A DNA stretch of 5,043 bases from SIG455 sp045589495 (GTDB lineage: Bacteria > Bacillota > Clostridia > UMGS1810). The stretch lies in NCBI GenBank assembly GCA_045589495.1, contig JAZNPF010000008.1, positions 1 through 5,043 on the forward strand. Reading direction: 5' to 3'. Under the pieces are notes generated by a model, which searched no databases, was not told the origin of the DNA, and was given only the letters and a program-made list of their open reading frames with translations. Position numbers and translations under genes: made by a program. Positions 1 to 5,043 of this stretch are shown piece after piece; the stretch's first letter is position 1; the number at the start of each line of letters is the position of its first letter.

Positions 1-58
1 CATTAAGACATCCGCATAGGCTATTAATAGCAACTATTAAAGCAAAAATTCGTTTCAT
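1..58 (-). CDS. Lipoprotein N-terminus, partial (cut by left window edge)
   Basis: An ATG at 58 (minus strand) opens 19 codons that stay open to the window edge and read MKRIFALIVAINSLCGCLN. This is a typical bacterial lipoprotein signal peptide: two basic residues, a hydrophobic core of about ten residues (4-14), then L-C-G-C, in which C17 would be the lipidated cysteine of a lipobox. If so, the protein is exported through Sec, processed by signal peptidase II and anchored in a membrane. The mature protein lies outside the window, so its function cannot be told. There is no clear Shine-Dalgarno sequence, as is usual in Bacteroidota. The gene points the same way as the fic gene but lies 162 bp downstream of it, so co-transcription is possible but not shown. 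The short length is the main uncertainty. Confidence 0.5.
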   Translation of the reverse strand, partial: MKRIFALIVAINSLCGCLN

Positions 59-220
59 AGTTAAATTCCGATTTAGCTGTGTGAAGTTATGCAATTTGAT
101 TGGAATCTCACGGGCCAAGAGTGATGAGGTCCCATTAGGGCAAGTCTTTCATTGTTGGAGCGGGGCGGAAAACCGGGCTTTTAATATACGGCGATGTGAT
201 TGGATGGTTGCGTTTTCATG

Positions 221-1291
221 TTACACCGAAGACGTAATAAACACGCGCCATCCTACCTTCTCATCCCTTTCCACATATCCTTTCTCCTGCAGATTCGCCA
301 ACATCTTCTGCAAAGCGGAGCGATTGACCCCGACCTCTTTCTGCAGATATGCAAGTGTCGCGCGATTCTCCGCCTGAAGCGCACGCAGAATCTTATTATA
401 TGTCTCTGTACGGAAAACTATCCTCTGACCGTCATACCACCACACCTTGCTGTCTCTCTCGGTCACAAACAGAACATCATTCTTGATTTCTTCTGTTATC
501 AGACTGTTCATGTATTTATGGAATGGTCTGATATCCTTTAACGAAGCATTTGCACCATCAGCCGGAGCCGAACCCACCACAAGATCAGCACGATGCAACG
601 CCTCCAGATACTCCTTCTTCGATCTGCTGCGAACCACAACCATAGGATAACCGTGACGAGCAAGAATATAATTCACCATCATACGGGCAATACGCCCGTT
701 GCCGTCCTCAAACGGGTGAATGCGTATATACCTGTAATGGAACATAATCGCAAGTTCAGCAGGCGTAAGCATACCCTCCTGCTCTGCCTGATTGTACCAA
801 TCTACAAGACCCGCCATAAGCGCAGGGGTCTCCTCCGGCGAAGCATACTCAAAGCGATCCCCATAACGCGTGATCACACTGTTCGGACGAGTCTTATACT
901 GACCCGCGTGAACCACATAACTCGTCTGCACACCTCCCGGAAGACTGCGATACACTGTATAATCCTCACGCAGCAAAGTGCGATGCAAAGTCCTGATGAA
1001 ATTCTGAGTCAGCGGAATATCCTTCACCCCTGACTCCTCCTCCATCATCTTCAAAGCCACATTGCTCGCACTCATATCCTGCACGTCCTTCAGGTCTGCC
1101 TCACCGATCACCTTGCCGAAAAGAAGCAGAATCTCCGTCTGGCCATACGTCAAAGTATTTCCCTCAAGATGGTTACTGTTGTAGTTAAAATCCACAGTAA
1201 ACCGCCTCCTGAGGCGATTGCGGTCCTCCTCCGAGAGAGGAAGCAATTTCTGCCACTCTTCTAATGCTGATTGTAGTTTCTTCTCTTCCAT
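221..1291 (-). CDS. Fic family protein (predicted AMP transferase) with inhibitory N-terminal motif and C-terminal winged helix
   Basis: This 356-residue protein carries the full Fic signature HPFEDGNGRIAR at residues 192-203. His192 is the expected catalytic base, Asp196 the metal ligand, and the GNGR loop binds the nucleotide phosphates. Fic enzymes usually move AMP from ATP onto a Ser, Thr or Tyr hydroxyl of a target protein. Residues 39-44 read SNHLEG and fit the class II inhibitory motif [S/T]xxxE[G/N], in which the Glu (here E43) blocks productive ATP binding; the protein should therefore be self-restrained and need no separate antitoxin. None is seen beside it. After the Fic core (about 95-240) comes a basic linker and then a winged-helix-like segment (about 296-350) with a turn at GVNRSALQKM and a glycine-rich wing. 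Such a tail usually binds DNA or a partner protein. The target protein is unknown. It is probably cytoplasmic, since no signal peptide or membrane helix is seen. The palindromes directly upstream suggest autoregulation. The start at 1291 is the first ATG and precedes an N-terminal helix normal for this architecture. Confidence 0.93.
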   Translation of the reverse strand: MEEKKLQSALEEWQKLLPLSEEDRNRLRRRFTVDFNYNSNHLEGNTLTYGQTEILLLFGKVIGEADLKDVQDMSASNVALKMMEEESGVKDIPLTQNFIRTLHRTLLREDYTVYRSLPGGVQTSYVVHAGQYKTRPNSVITRYGDRFEYASPEETPALMAGLVDWYNQAEQEGMLTPAELAIMFHYRYIRIHPFEDGNGRIARMMVNYILARHGYPMVVVRSRSKKEYLEALHRADLVVGSAPADGANASLKDIRPFHKYMNSLITEEIKNDVLFVTERDSKVWWYDGQRIVFRTETYNKILRALQAENRATLAYLQKEVGVNRSALQKMLANLQEKGYVERDEKVGWRVFITSSV

Positions 1292-1299
1292 GTTTCTTG

Positions 1300-1343
1300 T
1301 ACCACTATATTGTGTGGTAAGTGTACCACTGTTTTGGGTGGTA
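1300..1343. promoter_or_regulatory. Tandem palindromic operator-like sites upstream of fic
   Basis: Two 20-bp palindromes of the form TACCAC-N8-GTGGTA occupy 1300-1319 and 1324-1343, 24 bp apart start to start, so they recur on nearly the same face of the helix. The four half-sites (1300-1305, 1314-1319, 1324-1329, 1338-1343) are perfect and alternate in orientation, while the 8-bp spacers differ (TATATTGT and TGTTTTGG). Conserved arms with variable centres are what a dimeric DNA-binding protein would leave. The sites cover the predicted start of fic transcription and end 8 bp before its start codon. The C-terminal winged helix of the Fic protein is the nearest candidate binder, but this is inference. 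Confidence 0.65.
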
Positions 1344-1372
1344 AATATACAAAAGACTTATGAAATAGCAAA
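1342..1372 (-). promoter_or_regulatory. Candidate Bacteroidota-type promoter for the fic gene
   Basis: On the minus strand, TTTG (plus-strand 1369-1372) is followed by exactly 19 bp and then TATATTTA (1342-1349). This matches the Bacteroidota consensus TTTG / 19-21 bp / TAnnTTTG at every defined position except the last base of the -7 box. Transcription would begin near 1336, giving a leader of about 45 nt. The -7 box overlaps the edge of the upstream palindrome and the start site falls inside it, which suits repression. A perfect TATATTTG on the same strand at 1406-1413 is an alternative -7 box, but it lacks a good -33 partner. Confidence 0.5.
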
Positions 1373-1398
1373 AGGAAACCGGACTCTTGACATTGAAC

Positions 1399-1414
1399 GT
1401 ATATTCAAATATAC
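1399..1414. promoter_or_regulatory. AT-rich palindrome in the divergent control region
   Basis: GTATATT-CA-AATATAC is a perfect inverted repeat with 7-bp arms and a 2-bp centre. It lies between the two divergent promoter candidates, about 30 bp upstream of the -33 region of the AraC-type gene. On the minus strand it contains TATATTTG (1406-1413), a full match to the Bacteroidota -7 box. It may be an operator or part of a second fic promoter. AT-rich palindromes can also arise by chance. Confidence 0.3.
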
Positions 1415-1441
1415 TTCTTTAACCTCTAAGATATCTCTTTA

Positions 1442-1472
1442 ATTGTGATTTGATGAAAAAAAACTACATTTG
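1442..1472 (+). promoter_or_regulatory. Candidate Bacteroidota-type promoter for the AraC-type membrane regulator
   Basis: TACATTTG at 1465-1472 is a perfect match to the -7 consensus TAnnTTTG. Nineteen bases upstream lies ATTG (1442-1445), three of four bases of the -33 box. Transcription would start near 1478 and give a leader of about 33 nt before the ATG at 1512. A TTTG at 1449-1452 fits the -33 sequence better but is only 12 bp away, too close. Confidence 0.5.
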
Positions 1473-1511
1473 TGTTATGAAAGTCACCTGATTTATTAAC
1501 GCAAAACTAAT

Positions 1512-2615
1512 ATGAAAGAGGCAATACTCGCGGTCAATGCGGCCAGCATCGCGATACTTCTGTTCTTCACGGCCCTGCTGCTCGCCACTTCAAGATATCA
1601 TGGAGCACGAGGATGGGCGGCTCTTGTCACTTTTGTGCCGACGGTGCCGGTGTATCTGTATAACTTTACACGTATGATGGGGTGGCACGGAGTGGCTCTG
1701 TTCATGTTTCCGATTTCCTTTTCTGTAAATACTTTGCTGATGCCGCTGCTATGGCTGTTTGCGAGGATAAACTTTGACCCGGATTTCAGATGGCGACCGG
1801 TGCACCTGCTGCATTTCCTGCCGGCGATAGTCTTTCTTGTGCTCGGATTACTCACGCCTGAGGCTCAGAAGATGAATACCATAAGGTATGAAATGGGAGG
1901 TGATGACACGTGGTACGGCGAGGTCAACACCATGCTTGTCTCCCTTCAGATACTTGTTTACTATCCTGCCATATTCATATATCTGTACAGAAAGAAGAAA
2001 GCGATTGCAGACACGACTTCCGATGCGGAATGGGTGCAGAAGTTGTGGATTCCGAGGTTCATGATATTGTTCTTTGTCCTTTTCGTGATTGTCATGGTGT
2101 GCTATGAGATATGGCCGAGGACGGATGCCTGGCTGATACAGATAATAAATGTGATAAGCATGACATATCTGGTGTATTGTGCGCTTACAAATCAGTCGAT
2201 GCCGGTGTCTGCGACTGACGAAATGCCTAAGGAACAGGATGCTCCGGCAATGTCCATCGAGCAGATGCGGAAGGTGTGTGATGCGGCTTCGGAGTATCTT
2301 GCCGCAAGCAAGGCCTATCTGAAACCGGATATTTCATTGGCGCTTTTCTCGAAAGAGGCTAATGTTTCCCAAAGGACGCTCTCCCGCGCGATCAACGGTT
2401 ATCTTAAGATCAATTTCTTTGAATTCATCAACAGAATGCGTGTCGAAGAAGCAAAGCAGAAACTTATGGATCTTGAGACATCCGGTTATAACATAGACAG
2501 CATATATGAGGAGTGCGGTTTCCGTTCGCGTTCATCGTTCTTCATGGTCTTCAAGAAAATCGAAGGCAAGTCTCCTGCCGCATGGCTTGAGAACAGGAAC
2601 AAACATGCATCTTAG
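1512..2615 (+). CDS. Membrane-anchored AraC family transcriptional regulator (7 TM + HTH)
   Basis: The first 226 of 367 residues form about seven hydrophobic helices (roughly 5-25, 33-52, 60-83, 98-115, 138-159, 180-200, 207-226). Basic residues gather in alternate loops, for example R160-K163, which places the N-terminus outside and the C-terminus in the cytoplasm. A charged linker (about 230-250) leads to an AraC-type DNA-binding domain at about 255-360. Its first helix-turn-helix is near 273-295 (LALFSKEANVSQRTLSRAI) and its second near 326-349, with the family's typical CGFRSRSSFFMVFKK and the closing KSPAAW. Regulators of this kind, with an integral membrane module in place of a soluble sensor, are common in Bacteroidota. 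They presumably read a membrane or periplasmic signal and act on DNA from the membrane. The ligand and target genes cannot be told. The gene diverges from fic and ends at a strong terminator, so it appears to be a single-gene transcript. The start follows a promoter candidate by a short leader and gives a complete first membrane helix. Confidence 0.9.
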   Translation: MKEAILAVNAASIAILLFFTALLLATSRYHGARGWAALVTFVPTVPVYLYNFTRMMGWHGVALFMFPISFSVNTLLMPLLWLFARINFDPDFRWRPVHLLHFLPAIVFLVLGLLTPEAQKMNTIRYEMGGDDTWYGEVNTMLVSLQILVYYPAIFIYLYRKKKAIADTTSDAEWVQKLWIPRFMILFFVLFVIVMVCYEIWPRTDAWLIQIINVISMTYLVYCALTNQSMPVSATDEMPKEQDAPAMSIEQMRKVCDAASEYLAASKAYLKPDISLALFSKEANVSQRTLSRAINGYLKINFFEFINRMRVEEAKQKLMDLETSGYNIDSIYEECGFRSRSSFFMVFKKIEGKSPAAWLENRNKHAS

Positions 2616-2644
2616 TCCAAATTACCGAAGTTTGTACTCGTTTG

Positions 2645-2680
2645 AATGTCCGATTTTACAGATTTCGGACATTTTTTTAT
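2645..2680 (+). terminator. Intrinsic terminator of the AraC-type regulator gene
   Basis: A perfect 9-bp stem (AATGTCCGA at 2645-2653 with TCGGACATT at 2665-2673) encloses an 11-nt loop and runs into seven consecutive T residues at 2672-2678. It begins 30 bp after the stop codon. The stem is flanked mainly by A and T, and the plus-strand T-tract fits termination of the upstream gene. Confidence 0.88.
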
Positions 2681-2725
2681 TTACTTTGCGACAAGCGAAG
2701 CAACAGCCGAAAGAACTGAGAACAC

Positions 2726-2755
2726 TTGCATTTTTGAGATTTTTTGCTAAATTTG
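2726..2755 (+). promoter_or_regulatory. Bacteroidota-type promoter of the structured RNA
   Basis: TAAATTTG at 2748-2755 matches the -7 consensus TAnnTTTG in full. TTG at 2726-2728, preceded by C instead of T, lies exactly 19 bp upstream and serves as the -33 box. Transcription would start near 2760-2762, where the foldable RNA begins. No protein start follows within 200 bp, which supports a promoter for a non-coding RNA. Confidence 0.6.
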
Positions 2756-2760
2756 CGGAT

Positions 2761-2955
2761 AAGAAGTGTTCAAGCTATATTCCCGGAAAGCGAATCTGGT
2801 AAATTTTATGGAAGGGAATGGCGCGGTTCTTCACGCTTTTTGCATATACCTTCTGTATATCCATATGCGTGGGCTGTTGCTTATTTTAATCCAAGGGTTT
2901 TACCAGAACCTGCTTTCTTAGAATAAGCCGATGGTTCCCACGCTTTCTTTATTTT
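2761..2955 (+). ncRNA. ssrS: Probable 6S RNA (Bacteroidales-1-like structured RNA)
   Basis: About 190 nt between a good promoter and a U-rich 3' end fold by hand into a long rod. The closing stem pairs 2761-2769 with 2940-2949, with one bulged base. Then follow a 3x3 internal loop, 2773-2778 with 2931-2936 (two G-U pairs), 2784-2786 with 2928-2930, 2787-2791 with 2912-2916, and 9 bp of 2795-2803 with 2899-2907. Next comes a large open bubble of 28 and 27 nt (2804-2831 and 2872-2898), then an apical stem, 2832-2836 with 2867-2871, capped by the hairpin 2844-2860 with 6 bp and a 5-nt loop. Closing stem, symmetrical central bubble and apical stem are the hallmark of 6S RNA, which mimics an open promoter and holds RNA polymerase in slow growth. 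Size, promoter and 3' end also fit Bacteroidales-1 RNA, a family since regarded as a 6S variant. The sequence also looks familiar to me from Bacteroidales, but no covariance model was run. The alternative is a leader RNA of the following gene, which is less likely given the 3' run of U. Confidence 0.62.
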
Positions 2956-2958
2956 ATT
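2867..2958 (+). terminator. Hairpin plus U-rich 3' end of the structured RNA
   Basis: GCGTGGG (2867-2873) pairs with CCCACGC (2937-2943). Nested inside are GCTTATT (2879-2885) with AATAAGC (2922-2928) and GGTT (2896-2899) with AACC (2907-2910). The outer stem is followed at once by a T-rich run (2944-2957) interrupted by C and A. The base of the hairpin directly before the T-run is the normal shape of an intrinsic terminator, although this hairpin is longer and looser than most. It competes with the rod fold of the RNA, since the same bases are used in both. Confidence 0.45.
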
Positions 2959-3001
2959 AATCTGTCTAATGGGGACCGGACAGGGTAAGTAAGAACCGAT
3001 T

Positions 3002-3988
3002 ATGAAAAAGATTCTACTCACCACTGCCCTACTTGCGATTCTCGCAGGTTCTAATCCAATCCATGCACAATCATGGCTGAGAGGCCTCGGACGCGCCGCT
3101 GAAAATGCGGCTAAGAGGGCTGTGGAGAAAAACATTGAAAGGACCGTAGAAAAGGCTGTCGATAAGTCGTTTCAGGCAGCCGAAAATGCCACGGAAGATG
3201 CTATAAACAAAAGCATTGAAGAGTCGGAGGCAAAGCGGGAAGCCCGACGGGAAGCGACTCGGGAACAGGAAAACACGCAGTCTTCCCGACCGGCTGCTGC
3301 AACGTCCCAGCCTGCAGATGCCCCCGACAAGGCAGCCGCCCGTGCAGAAATCATACAGGCGTTTTCAGCACGAGGGTCAGGCGGCACGCCGTTCTATCCT
3401 ATTAAAAAGGGGATTGTCATGACTTACGCCAGCAGCACGGGGAAAGGAAAGCCTGATTCATACACAAGGTCAACTATTACTGACGTTCAGTGGCAGGACG
3501 AGCGTAATTATTCGGTGACCACATCCTCTGAAATTCTTGATGCAGATAAGAATCCTATGACATCCGCCCCATTCACTGCCGGTGCGAAAGTGGAGAACGG
3601 AATCGTTACATACGACCCCAAGACAATGGCAGGGCAGTTGACCGAAGGAATGGAGATAAGCGGAGATCATTTCTTCCTCCCGGACAACATAGTCGTAGGT
3701 GACAGATTGCCGGACTATACGATGACGGTAAGTATTGCAGGCATGAAGACCGTGTCCGAAAATACGGGGATTTCTGTAACGGGGCGGGAAACAGTGACAG
3801 TAAGCGGCAGCCAGATCGATTGTTATATAATCGAAAGCACTGTCGCGACCTCCGCTCTCGGCTTTAAATCGTCTATGACGCAAAAAGTCTGGTACGGAAG
3901 AGGTGTCGGACAAGTAAGGTCGGAAAGTTACAACAAGAACGGGAAACTCATGAGCCTGAGCGAACTTGTAGAACTTGAAGGGTATTGA
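3002..3988 (+). CDS. Exported TapB/DUF3108-like family protein with charged helical N-terminal region
   Basis: The 328-residue product begins with a Sec signal peptide: KK, a hydrophobic core (4-15) and a likely signal peptidase I site after A22 or Q23 (PIHAQ). Residues 28-92 are rich in Ala, Glu, Lys and Arg, with AxNAxK/xVEK-like spacing that predicts a long amphipathic helix or coiled coil. Residues 93-115 are a Pro/Ala/Ser linker. From about 129 the protein turns beta-rich, opening with FYPIKKGIVMTY and closing with QKVWYGRGVGQVRSESY and NKNGKLMSLSELVEL. These opening and closing patterns resemble exported Bacteroidota proteins annotated as TapB family or DUF3108-like, whose molecular role is not well established. 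It probably acts in the periplasm or at the outer membrane; no lipobox is present. The gene lies 20 bp before a lipoprotein gene on the same strand, likely one transcript. No clear promoter was found between the structured RNA and the ATG, and no Shine-Dalgarno sequence is evident. The start is supported by the complete signal peptide. Confidence 0.8.
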   Translation: MKKILLTTALLAILAGSNPIHAQSWLRGLGRAAENAAKRAVEKNIERTVEKAVDKSFQAAENATEDAINKSIEESEAKREARREATREQENTQSSRPAAATSQPADAPDKAAARAEIIQAFSARGSGGTPFYPIKKGIVMTYASSTGKGKPDSYTRSTITDVQWQDERNYSVTTSSEILDADKNPMTSAPFTAGAKVENGIVTYDPKTMAGQLTEGMEISGDHFFLPDNIVVGDRLPDYTMTVSIAGMKTVSENTGISVTGRETVTVSGSQIDCYIIESTVATSALGFKSSMTQKVWYGRGVGQVRSESYNKNGKLMSLSELVELEGY

Positions 3989-4008
3989 CATTCTAAAAAT
4001 CATTGAGC

Positions 4009-5043
4009 ATGAAACGTAATTTTACTTTCGCACTTTTGTGCTTTGTTGGAATGATGGTATCTGCTGCCTGTGACTTCAGCGGATTAATGGATATGGAAAA
4101 TCTTGACAATAAGGAAAATCCTGACTTCGGTGACGAAGAAAGTGGAGAAGGCGAAGATAACGGAGATAGCGGTTCTTCGGGAACAGAAGAAGATACCTAC
4201 ATCGATCTGCACAAACTTAAAAGTTATATGGAACTCGAGATGTCTGAACTGTATGAACAGCATCCTTCCGGAGTTTTTGAGTTCCGCATCGGAACGAGCG
4301 ATGATGACTTCTCGAGGGCAGACAATTGGGGAATCGCAAAAGCTGGAGACGGCTCCATTGGTTATTACACCTCGCACTATGGCAACTACCCGAAATTGGA
4401 ACTTGCCGAGGGTGAAAGCCTTCATCACCTTTCAATCTGGGACAAGGACAAAAATCCGGACCTCGTATTCGAGCATCATGAACAGCTGATAGGCACCGAT
4501 ATGATTGAAACGATCATCGGATACGATTACGAACAGGACGATGATTACGAAATCAAGGATATTGAAACTGAGTTGAAGATTGCCTCATTCGGAGCAGCCT
4601 ATAGGATAACCACTGCATATTTCCTCAAGTTCTACAATGCATATCGTGATTTCGGTCAGAAGGACAGATTGGTGAATGAGGGTTCCGAAACGGTAGCAGG
4701 AATACCAGTAACTAAATATGTCGATAGAGAGCGTGCCGATTATGTGACCTTTGTCATGGAGGCTGTCACAGAATATTATATAGATGCTGACGGCAACTGC
4801 CTGAAATATGACGTAAATGTATCGCGTGACGGGGGAGTGACCTTTCAGGGACTATACAGATATGAACTTTTTGAAAGATCGGAAGCCACATCTTGCGACA
4901 ATATTGTAAAAGCATGCTACCCGCATGTCAATGGTTTGGATGGGATCTTCAAGAACACTCACACTTTGTACAACGGAGGCTGGCCGACAGAGATGTATTG
5001 TAGTACCACATCGCTTGACGGACTTTACGATTGGAATATATGT
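4009..5043 (+). CDS. Uncharacterised lipoprotein with acidic linker, partial (runs off right edge)
   Basis: An open frame of 345 codons runs from the ATG at 4009 to the window edge without a stop. The N-terminus (MKRNFTFALLCFVGMMVSAAC) is a lipoprotein signal peptide, with C21 the likely lipidated cysteine after V-S-A-A. Residues 22-62 form a very acidic, Gly/Ser/Asp/Glu-rich linker; negatively charged residues soon after the lipid cysteine are associated with surface export of lipoproteins in Bacteroidota, so surface display is possible. The rest is rich in aromatic and acidic residues and looks like a folded, mainly beta domain. A stretch at about 228-270 (VAGIPVTKYVD, later YYIDADGNCLKYDV) faintly recalls the neighbouring TapB/DUF3108-like protein, but I recognise no family. 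C21 aside, several Cys residues occur late (for example in DGNC, TSC and KAC), and they could form disulfides in an exported protein. The gene begins 20 bp after the upstream stop with no terminator between, so the two are probably co-transcribed and may work together in the envelope. Confidence 0.82.
   Translation, partial: MKRNFTFALLCFVGMMVSAACDFSGLMDMENLDNKENPDFGDEESGEGEDNGDSGSSGTEEDTYIDLHKLKSYMELEMSELYEQHPSGVFEFRIGTSDDDFSRADNWGIAKAGDGSIGYYTSHYGNYPKLELAEGESLHHLSIWDKDKNPDLVFEHHEQLIGTDMIETIIGYDYEQDDDYEIKDIETELKIASFGAAYRITTAYFLKFYNAYRDFGQKDRLVNEGSETVAGIPVTKYVDRERADYVTFVMEAVTEYYIDADGNCLKYDVNVSRDGGVTFQGLYRYELFERSEATSCDNIVKACYPHVNGLDGIFKNTHTLYNGGWPTEMYCSTTSLDGLYDWNIC

Noticed and set aside
73..135. 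A 20-codon minus-strand reading frame between the partial lipoprotein gene and fic.
   Set aside because: It is very short, with no ribosome-binding signal or recognisable motif. The 162-bp gap (59-220) otherwise shows nothing I can support.
157..185. GC-rich stretch on the minus strand after the fic stop codon, examined as a terminator.
   Set aside because: Only a 3-bp CGG/CCG stem with mismatched flanks can be drawn and there is no T-run on the minus strand, so it is not convincing.
593..1033. Long plus-strand reading frame inside the fic gene, along with several other overlapping frames (81-377, 200-541, 447-650).
   Set aside because: They are antisense or edge shadows of the Fic coding sequence, with low-quality composition and no domain, while the Fic frame has an intact catalytic motif.
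1300..1343. CRISPR-like or transposon-end interpretation of the TACCAC/GTGGTA repeats.
   Set aside because: There are only two short palindromic units with a 4-bp gap, no spacers of typical length, no cas or transposase gene, and they sit exactly at a gene start.
2744..2926. A 60-codon plus-strand frame over the structured RNA.
   Set aside because: It begins inside the -7 box region and overlaps base-paired RNA segments; there is no ribosome-binding signal, and the RNA explanation accounts for the region better.
2761..2955. tmRNA, SRP RNA or RNase P RNA as the identity of the structured RNA.
   Set aside because: There is no tRNA-like ends or CCA, no SRP GGAAGCAG-type domain and no RNase P core sequence, and the length and bubble shape do not fit.
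3470..4003. A 177-codon minus-strand reading frame opposite the TapB/DUF3108-like gene.
   Set aside because: It is a shadow frame: rich in Arg, His and Cys, with no signal or motif, while the sense frame has a signal peptide and a coherent domain structure.
4084..4489. Overlapping frames on both strands (4084-4428 minus, 4103-4489 plus, 4217-4435 minus).
   Set aside because: All lie inside the open lipoprotein frame that starts at 4009 and continues past the window edge with a clear signal peptide.

Overview
The window looks like chromosomal DNA of a Bacteroidota bacterium, probably order Bacteroidales. Three things point there. Several promoter candidates fit the phylum's own consensus (-33 TTTG, about 19 bp, -7 TAnnTTTG). 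No gene start has a strong Shine-Dalgarno sequence. The gene content is also typical: a membrane-anchored AraC-type regulator, a TapB/DUF3108-like exported protein and lipoproteins. No mobile element, CRISPR array, tRNA or rRNA gene was recognised.

Layout, left to right. The first 58 bases hold the first 19 codons of a lipoprotein gene on the minus strand, cut by the window edge. After 162 bp without a recognised gene comes a minus-strand Fic-domain protein (221-1291) with an intact catalytic motif, a built-in N-terminal inhibitory motif and a C-terminal winged-helix-like domain. The 220 bp between it and the next gene (1292-1511) is a divergent control region. It has four TACCAC/GTGGTA half-sites forming two tandem palindromes over the fic start region, a further AT-rich palindrome, and a promoter candidate for each direction. 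A plus-strand gene (1512-2615) then encodes a seven-helix membrane protein fused to an AraC-type DNA-binding domain, and ends at a clear intrinsic terminator.

The 386 bp from 2616 to 3001 has no protein gene but is not empty. It carries that terminator, a good Bacteroidota promoter (2726-2755), and about 190 nt that fold by hand into a closing stem, a large nearly symmetrical open bubble and an apical stem, followed by a U-rich 3' end. This is the architecture of 6S RNA, the RNA polymerase-binding regulator, and I call it a probable ssrS gene. The 3' half can also fold into a competing hairpin.

The last part is a likely two-gene exported unit on the plus strand: a signal-peptide protein with a charged helical stretch and a TapB/DUF3108-like C-terminal domain (3002-3988), then after 20 bp an uncharacterised lipoprotein with a very acidic linker that runs off the right edge (4009-5043).

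The genes do not form one obvious pathway. The strongest functional links are local: Fic with its operator-like palindromes, and the two exported proteins with each other. All family calls were made by reading motifs by eye, without database searches.
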